Source: CALBPI01 sp038521865 (GTDB lineage Bacteria > Pseudomonadota > Gammaproteobacteria > Steroidobacterales > Woeseiaceae). Taken from it: a DNA stretch of 64,000 nt. A program made the translations under genes and the position numbers. This document shows positions 59,476 to 64,000 of the stretch, piece after piece (positions within the stretch are counted from its first letter, which is position 1; every line of letters begins with the position of its first letter). The stretch lies in assembly GCA_038521865.1 (NCBI GenBank), contig JBCBKO010000002.1:1-64000 (forward strand), given 5' to 3'. Below the pieces are notes generated by a model. The model did not search any database. It saw nothing but the letters and a program-made list of their open reading frames with translations, and had not been told where the DNA came from.

Positions 59476-61323
59476 TTAGGCACGAGGGCGGGGGCGTTCT
59501 ATGCCCCATGTTTTTATCCGATCGCTGAGCGTACTCGGCTTGACCCCGAGGCGCTCGGCGGCACCCCCCTCACCCGACACCTTCCAACCCGACGCCTGAA
59601 GCGCACGAATCGTGTTCTCACGCTCAAACGCACGCATTTCTCGCTCCGACAAAACCTCCTCACCCTCGAGCGCCTCATCCGGCGAGAAGATAGCGTGCGA
59701 TGCGCCCATCGTCGGCTTGATCTCACCCCCAAGCTCCTCGGGCGGCAGCGACAGATCGAGTCGCAGATGGGCGTCACGCGACAAAATAACGGCACGCTCG
59801 ATGACGTTCTTGAGCTCGCGAATGTTGCCAGGCCAGGGGTAATCGCGCAGCAGCGCGGCCTGGCGTTGGGTGAGGTGCAAAACGGGCCGTCCGAAATCTC
59901 TCGCCGCTTGCGAAAGAAAATGCTGCGCCAGTGCAACCACGTCATCACCGCGCTCACGCAAAGGCGGCACCTCAAGCGGGAAAACACTTAGCCGATAGAA
60001 CAGATCCTCTCGAAACTCGCCCGCACGTACCGCTTCCTCCAGATCACGATTTGTCGCCGCGATAACACGCACATCAACCTTGCGCGTGTAGTCCTCGCCG
60101 ACACGTTCGAATTCGTTCTCCTGCAAGACCCGCAGTAGCTTCCCCTGCAGATCCAGTGGGATTTCACCCACCTCATCGAGAAAGATGGTGCCTCCATCAG
60201 CGAGTTGAAAACGACCGATACGGTCACGGTGGGCGCCCGTGAACGCGCCTTTCACGTGACCGAAGAACTCACTCTCGAACAATTCCTCCGGAATCGACGC
60301 GCAGTTCACTTTGACGAGTGACTCTCCACTTCGCGGACTTCTCGCATGCAACTCGCGCGCAACCAATTCCTTCCCGGTCCCGGATTCGCCAAGGATGAGT
60401 ACGCTGGCGGGCGTCGCCGCGACGGCTTCTACACGTGCGAGCATCTGCCGCAGTGCAGGACTGGAGCCCACGACCTCACCAAACCGGAGCGACTCGTTGA
60501 ACTCCTCGCGCAGGTAATCACGCTCTGCCTCAAGCTCTTCGCGCAGTCGCGCGTTCTCTTCGAATGCTTTGCGAAGGGCTCGCTCCGCTTCGTTCCGCTC
60601 CGTAACATCTTTCGACGCGACCAACATACGCACCACTTCTCCAGCGGCGTTGCGCTCAGCCAGGGTCGACATCATGAGCTCAAGCGTGCGCCCGTCGCGA
60701 GTCACCATTTCGCGCTCGGAATTTGTTATGCCGCCCGATGCGATCAGGTACTCAAGACGCTCCTGGCCACCGATAGCGCGGCGATTGTCCTCGCTGAGAA
60801 ACCCCAGGATGGATTTACCGAGGACGTCCTTGCGCTCAAACCCGAGTTTTTTCAACCAATGATCACTGACATCGGTAATCCGACCTTTCTGATCGACGTT
60901 GTGCAGCATCGCAGGCGTTGCGCGATACATCGCCGCATACCGCGCCTCCAGCTCAGCGGCTTCATCCATATCCCGATAGATCGCTAGCGTGCGCAGGTAA
61001 ACGCCCGCGGCGTCTCGCTCGACATCCGCACTGGTCATCAACCGAACAGGCTCACCATTGCGACCGAGAAATACCACGGGGACGTCTCGCACAGACCCGG
61101 TACGCCGAAGCTGCGGGATAAACTCTTCCTTAATCCGACGCACGGAATCTTCATCCGCTATGTCGGTGGGTCTCAACGACTCCAGCTCCTCTCGTGAATA
61201 GCCGAGGCGGTTAATCATCGCGTCGCTTTGGTCGATGAAAAAACCACGCTCATCTAACGCGGCGACCATGATCGGTAATCGCTGAAAAAGAAACTGATAT
61301 CCCGGTTTTTCGTTAGCCGTCAT
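59476..61323 (-). CDS. PAS-domain sigma-54-dependent activator
   Basis: About 615 aa from ATG 61323; a GTG three codons earlier is possible. Two PAS domains (about 10-125 and 130-245) precede a coiled linker and an AAA+ domain with Walker A GESGTGKELVARELH near 315, the sigma-54 loop GAFTGA near 362, Walker B GGTIFLDEVGEIP and DYPWPGNIRELKNVIERAV near 510. A Fis-type HTH of FhlA-like sequence closes it (RLGVKPSTLSDRIKTWGI). No receiver domain or partner kinase is seen, so PAS probably senses a ligand or redox signal directly. Dyads upstream overlap its start. Confidence 0.93.
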   Translation of the reverse strand: MTANEKPGYQFLFQRLPIMVAALDERGFFIDQSDAMINRLGYSREELESLRPTDIADEDSVRRIKEEFIPQLRRTGSVRDVPVVFLGRNGEPVRLMTSADVERDAAGVYLRTLAIYRDMDEAAELEARYAAMYRATPAMLHNVDQKGRITDVSDHWLKKLGFERKDVLGKSILGFLSEDNRRAIGGQERLEYLIASGGITNSEREMVTRDGRTLELMMSTLAERNAAGEVVRMLVASKDVTERNEAERALRKAFEENARLREELEAERDYLREEFNESLRFGEVVGSSPALRQMLARVEAVAATPASVLILGESGTGKELVARELHARSPRSGESLVKVNCASIPEELFESEFFGHVKGAFTGAHRDRIGRFQLADGGTIFLDEVGEIPLDLQGKLLRVLQENEFERVGEDYTRKVDVRVIAATNRDLEEAVRAGEFREDLFYRLSVFPLEVPPLRERGDDVVALAQHFLSQAARDFGRPVLHLTQRQAALLRDYPWPGNIRELKNVIERAVILSRDAHLRLDLSLPPEELGGEIKPTMGASHAIFSPDEALEGEEVLSEREMRAFERENTIRALQASGWKVSGEGGAAERLGVKPSTLSDRIKTWGIERPRPRA

Positions 61324-61330
61324 AGTGCTC

Positions 61331-61383
61331 ACGATTTTTCGTAAATATAATTACGAAAAATCGTAAATTACGAATTTCCGTAA
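61331..61383. repeat. Three dyads of TTACG/CGTAA, probable activator sites
   Basis: Site 1 ACGATTTTTCGTAA (61331-61344), site 2 TTACGAAAAATCGTAA (61351-61366) and site 3 TTACGAATTTCCGTAA (61368-61383). Sites 1 and 2 form a perfect 14-bp inverted repeat with a 6-bp spacer. They lie about 70-125 bp upstream of the start expected from the -24/-12 promoter, the usual range for sigma-54 enhancer sites. Site 1 also overlaps the activator's own translation start. Confidence 0.8.
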
Positions 61384-61426
61384 ATCAATTCGAGTTCTAT
61401 TCTATTGATTTTATTGAAAATAAAAG

Positions 61427-61443
61427 TTGGCACGTTACCTGCT
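61427..61443 (+). promoter_or_regulatory. Sigma-54 (-24/-12) promoter
   Basis: TTGGCACGTTACCTGCT: the GG at 61429-61430 and GC at 61441-61442 are separated by exactly 10 bp, and the -24 box TTGGCACG is a full match to the RpoN consensus. It points toward the 94-aa exported protein gene and away from the divergent sigma-54 activator. Confidence 0.87.
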
Positions 61444-61519
61444 ATGTATTAAAGCAGAAGAGGTTGTATTGATTGTCTGACCCTCGTCGGACAGCAGCCT
61501 CCCGAAGGAAGGTAGCAAA

Positions 61520-61804
61520 ATGAAGCAGCGACGTATGAGAGCAATCGCCCTCGCGGGCGTCCTCGGAATGACCGGCGCGCTGCACATGCCTCTCATGGCG
61601 AACGATGCAGTGACCGCCATGGACGAGATCATTGTGCGGGCTAGCGCAAGCGAGTTCATGGATGTGTCCGCGCCGCTCGCGGAGGCTGTCGCAGCAATCC
61701 GCGAGCAAAACGATGTGGACTTGCGCACCACAGTGCAAATCGAACTGGCTGAAACGTTTGGTACGGCTCGAAGCATCTTGGTCGCGGAGGAAAATCTGAG
61801 GTAA
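61520..61804 (+). CDS. Small exported protein of unknown function
   Basis: A 94-aa product with a signal peptide (basic MKQRRMR, hydrophobic core, likely cleavage after LMA at residue 27). The 67-residue mature domain is acidic (AMDEIIVRASASEFMDVSAP, then VDLRTTVQIELAETFGTA). No family is recognised. GAAGGAAGG precedes the ATG by a few bases. It is the first gene after the sigma-54 promoter. The structured element at 61805-62010 begins right after its stop. Confidence 0.75.
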   Translation: MKQRRMRAIALAGVLGMTGALHMPLMANDAVTAMDEIIVRASASEFMDVSAPLAEAVAAIREQNDVDLRTTVQIELAETFGTARSILVAEENLR

Positions 61805-62010
61805 CTGGGTTCAAAACGTCAACAGAACTCCCTCCCCTGAATAACTGTTGACACCCCCCTGCGTTTCACGATCAACCGTGAACCGCGCCGGCGTCACCAC
61901 CCCCCCTGAGGTGACGTCATTTGTGGAGGGGCCGGGTCTGTTTCGCAGACGCCAGAGGCATGGGCACCCCCCCCCCCTCGCCCATCCGGCCCCGACACCC
62001 TTTTCTTGAC
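61805..62010 (+). ncRNA. Candidate structured C-rich RNA (or long regulatory leader of cnoX)
   Basis: Successive stems: GTCAACAG/CTGTTGAC (61818-61825, 61845-61852), TTCACG/CGTGAA (61865-61870, 61877-61882), CGTCACC/GGTGACG (61892-61898, 61910-61916). Then comes an enclosing stem GTG-GA-GGGGCCGG / CCGGCCCC-GA-CAC (61923-61935, 61986-61998). It contains GTCTG-TTTCG-CAGAC (61936-61950) and ATGGGC/GCCCAT (61960-61965, 61980-61985), both flush with it. C-rich loops are CTCCCTCCCC, ACCCCCCCTGA and an 11-C run. A T-rich CTTTTCTT follows. The tandem G-A mismatches favour the plus strand. It matches no RNA family I can name. Confidence 0.6.
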
Positions 62011-62065
62011 ATGAGCCAGCTCGCCCCCAAATCAACAAATCGACGCAAGACTGGAGCTACAAACC

Positions 62066-62893
62066 ATGCTGAACACAGAAACGACCGAAAACTGGGTATT
62101 CGATGCTACGGCAGAGAACTTCGAGTCGATGGTCGTCAACGCGGAGGTTCCGGTACTTGTCGATTTCTGGGCACCGTGGTGCGGGCCTTGCCAGCAAATA
62201 ACGCCTATGCTGAACAGCCTGGCGGCTCGCTATCAGGGTCGGTTCAAAGTCGCCAAAGTGAACGTCGACGAAGAGAACGCACTTGCCGGCGCGTTCGGCG
62301 TGCGCAGCATCCCGATGCTGGTGCTGTTCCACCAGAAGCAGGCAGTCGAGCAAATTGTTGGACTACAACCGGAACAGGCGCTTGTGCAGCTGATCGACAA
62401 GTACGTTGCACCTGCCGATGACGACTTACGACAAGCCACACAAAACGCCGTTCTGAACGGAGATGACGCATCAGCGCGGGAGATGTTGCTCGAGGCGCTT
62501 GAGGCGAATCCCGAAAACGACGCCATCAAGGTCGATCTTGCGAGAGTCGAAATGGCACTGGGCAAGTACAGCGACGCGCTGAATCGACTGAGTGATCTAC
62601 CCAGTGAAATCGAGTTCAGTGCGGATGTGCAAACACTGAAGGCCGAGCTCGGGCTGCGCGCTGAGGCGTCGCGTCTCGAGTCATTGGACACGCCGTTGGC
62701 AAGGGCGCTTGCCGAGGCAGCGCGCAAAGACTATGCGGCCGCGATCGACACGTTGCTGGAGATTGTCCGCACCAAAGACGCTGACGATAGCGGTTCAGCG
62801 AAAGCCAACCTGTTTCGGATTTTCGATCTGTTGGGCAGTGCGGACGATCGCGTACAAACCGGACGGAGAGCGCTCGCTAATCTGCTGAACTAG
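62066..62893 (+). CDS. cnoX: Thioredoxin-TPR chaperone CnoX (YbbN)
   Basis: A 275-aa protein. The thioredoxin domain (about 10-115) has an intact WCGPC active site near residue 38 (FWAPWCGPC) and cis-Pro in VRSIPMLVLF. The C-terminal half (about 120-275) is TPR-like helices. CnoX protects proteins from hypochlorite and oxidative stress and hands them to GroEL. The intact CxxC implies redox activity, unlike the E. coli protein. GGAG lies 11 nt before the ATG. A structured element precedes it. Confidence 0.9.
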   Translation: MLNTETTENWVFDATAENFESMVVNAEVPVLVDFWAPWCGPCQQITPMLNSLAARYQGRFKVAKVNVDEENALAGAFGVRSIPMLVLFHQKQAVEQIVGLQPEQALVQLIDKYVAPADDDLRQATQNAVLNGDDASAREMLLEALEANPENDAIKVDLARVEMALGKYSDALNRLSDLPSEIEFSADVQTLKAELGLRAEASRLESLDTPLARALAEAARKDYAAAIDTLLEIVRTKDADDSGSAKANLFRIFDLLGSADDRVQTGRRALANLLN

Positions 62894-62896
62894 TGC

Positions 62897-63760
62897 TCAA
62901 GCACCAAGGTGTTCACGCAAGAATGCGATCGTGCGAGCGAATGCGCGCGACGCCGAAGCTTCGTTATAGCGGGCGTCTCCCGGGTTGGCGAATCCATGTA
63001 GCGCATCCGGTTCGACGACGACCTCTACTGGCTTGCCTAGGTTCAGAGCCGAATCGCGAAATGCTCGCACGTCGGTAATGGGTATCGACCGATCGCGCCC
63101 GGCGAAAATAGCCAGCAGCGGTGTGTCGAATGTTGCGAGCGCTTCAGGATCGGAATCGGGCTGTCCGTAATAGCTGACCGCTGCGGTAACGGTTTCGGCG
63201 TTATTCTGTGCGGTACGCACCGACCATTGCGCCCCTTGTGACCAACCCAGGGTAGCGACTGCAGGCGCACCCGCAACTTCGGTTAGAAACCCGATCGCCG
63301 CAGTAATGTTGGCGTCGGCCGCGTCCATGGATTCCAGCAGATCACGCGAGAGTTCACCCGCACGAACGTTGTTGTTCGTGACCTCTCCATCGTACAAATC
63401 GACCGCCAGCGTCATGAAGCCCTGAGCGGCAATCTGCTCCGCGGCGCTTTTGATATCGTCATTCAGGCCCCACCACTCGTGGATCACGATCACCGCAGGC
63501 AGTGGCTCAACCATCGTCTCCGGAAACGCGAAGTAGCCGCGAATGAGTGCATCCTCTGATTCACCATAAGGCAGCATCTCACCTGCCACTGCCACCGGAT
63601 CGCGCAACGAAGACTCTGCAGACGTAGATACAGACTCGGCCTGCGACGCGGTATCGGGTGATATTTCGGCGGTTTCGGTTGCGGGCTTATCGCCTTCTCC
63701 GCCACATGCGGCAAGCGCCAGCATCAGGGGAATGAGCATCAAACGGGGTGAAAGCAACAT
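62897..63760 (-). CDS. Dienelactone-hydrolase-like lipoprotein
   Basis: A 287-aa alpha/beta hydrolase with lipoprotein signal LMLIPLMLALAAC (Cys19) and a Thr/Ser/Glu-rich linker. The fold shows VIVIHEWWGLNDDIKSAAEQ, FMTLAVDLYDGEV and the nucleophile elbow LGWSQGAQWS. The nucleophile is Ser where classical dienelactone hydrolases have Cys. The Asp (FAGRDRSIPITD) and His (LHGFANPGD) are present. It is a secreted or periplasmic-facing esterase of unknown substrate. It converges on cnoX. Confidence 0.88.
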   Translation of the reverse strand: MLLSPRLMLIPLMLALAACGGEGDKPATETAEISPDTASQAESVSTSAESSLRDPVAVAGEMLPYGESEDALIRGYFAFPETMVEPLPAVIVIHEWWGLNDDIKSAAEQIAAQGFMTLAVDLYDGEVTNNNVRAGELSRDLLESMDAADANITAAIGFLTEVAGAPAVATLGWSQGAQWSVRTAQNNAETVTAAVSYYGQPDSDPEALATFDTPLLAIFAGRDRSIPITDVRAFRDSALNLGKPVEVVVEPDALHGFANPGDARYNEASASRAFARTIAFLREHLGA

Positions 63761-63871
63761 GCGTATTTGGGTCTGATTTCTCCGGGGGCGTCATTTTTGC
63801 ATCGACGACCGTAAAAAGGGAAGTCGAACAGGCGCTTGCGGTTCCGCGGCGGGCGGTGCGACCATCAGCGC

Positions 63872-64000
63872 ATGGGGACTCAGGGCGAGGTAGTGTGCGG
63901 CCTCCCGTTGCGCCGCGCGTGGCAGGCCATTGTGATCGGCCTTGGATTAGCTGCGCCCACCACAGGCGCGTTCGCTGCGTCGGATTTCGCCGTCGGTTCC
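63872..64000 (+). CDS. Start of an exported protein (3' partial)
   Basis: Open to the window edge. From ATG 63872 the frame encodes a basic N-terminus (LPLRRAWQA), a hydrophobic core (IVIGLGLAAP) and a signal-peptidase-like end (GAFAASD), then 6 mature residues. Too little remains to assign a family. Confidence 0.5.
   Translation, partial: MGTQGEVVCGLPLRRAWQAIVIGLGLAAPTTGAFAASDFAVGS

Noticed and set aside
61848..61853. TTGACA as a -35 box
   Set aside because: It lies in the descending arm of a perfect 8-bp hairpin and no -10 box follows at the right distance.
61921..62421. 166-aa open frame through the structured element and into cnoX
   Set aside because: It is out of frame with cnoX, has no domain, and is a GC-rich shadow.
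1..64000. Mobile elements, CRISPR arrays, tRNA or rRNA genes
   Set aside because: Reading both strands I saw no transposase, integrase, direct-repeat array, cloverleaf or rRNA signature. The gene order is that of a conserved chromosomal backbone.

Overview
The window reads as one contiguous stretch of chromosome from a moderately GC-rich gammaproteobacterium. The main support is gene order. The block pilT-pilU / yggS-proC-yggT on one side and pilGHIJ-chpA / gshB-tonB-yqgE-ruvX-pyrB on the other is the neighbourhood known from Pseudomonas aeruginosa, here with local changes. Lipid A/core LPS genes (two lpxL-like acyltransferases, kdkA, heptosyltransferases, hldD) show a Gram-negative outer membrane. 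I cannot assign genus or family. I saw no rRNA, tRNA, CRISPR array, prophage or insertion sequence.

Layout. 0-5.4 kb: cobalamin uptake and adenosylation (5'-truncated btuB, PduO-type adenosyltransferase, btuF), then ampE-ampD (muropeptide recycling) and rsmE. 5.4-15.1 kb: a minus-strand Pil-Chp chemosensory operon, pilG-pilH-pilI-pilJ-chpA-cheW, without the methyltransferase and methylesterase genes. 15.2-20.2 kb: gshB, an ApbE lipoprotein, tonB, yqgE, ruvX, pyrB. 20.2-23.5 kb: three consecutive PilT-family retraction ATPases. 23.6-31.5 kb: yggS, proC, yggT, a DUF4426 lipoprotein, an HU-like protein with a strong terminator, a TerB-like / hydrolase / cation antiporter operon, an HhH protein, an OmpA-like protein and a short TonB-like protein. 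31.5-37.3 kb: FKBP isomerase, msrB, an osmolyte ABC transporter with fused receptor-permease, htpG with a good heat-shock promoter, and three tiny unknown genes. 37.4-42.1 kb: ppnN, an L,D-transpeptidase, a DUF4332 protein, a zinc peptidase-like protein and htpX. 42.2-51.0 kb: LPS genes, a zf-CHCC protein and glnE. 51.0-57.0 kb: a 43-aa membrane protein, a flavodoxin-like protein, a GAF-GGDEF(degenerate)-EAL protein, an SH3 protein, dacB and a DUF3187 protein. 57.0-59.5 kb: a fasciclin protein beside an ECF sigma factor and RskA-type anti-sigma factor. 59.5-63.8 kb: a PAS-type sigma-54 activator, its likely target promoter and small exported protein, a highly structured C-rich intergenic element, cnoX and a dienelactone-hydrolase-like lipoprotein. 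The window ends inside a new exported-protein gene.

How parts work together. The Pil-Chp system, PilT-family motors, a TonB beside gshB and perhaps the EAL protein at 51.8 kb would together control type IV pilus motility. The 42-48 kb block builds lipid A and inner core. The most unusual region is 61.3-62.0 kb. Repeated TTACG/CGTAA dyads lie upstream of a canonical -24/-12 promoter, and the sigma-54 activator gene is divergent from it. Downstream, directly after a 94-aa exported protein, an unbranched series of C-rich hairpins leads into a near-perfectly nested multi-branch RNA fold followed by a T-rich stretch. I consider this the best candidate for an undescribed regulatory system here.
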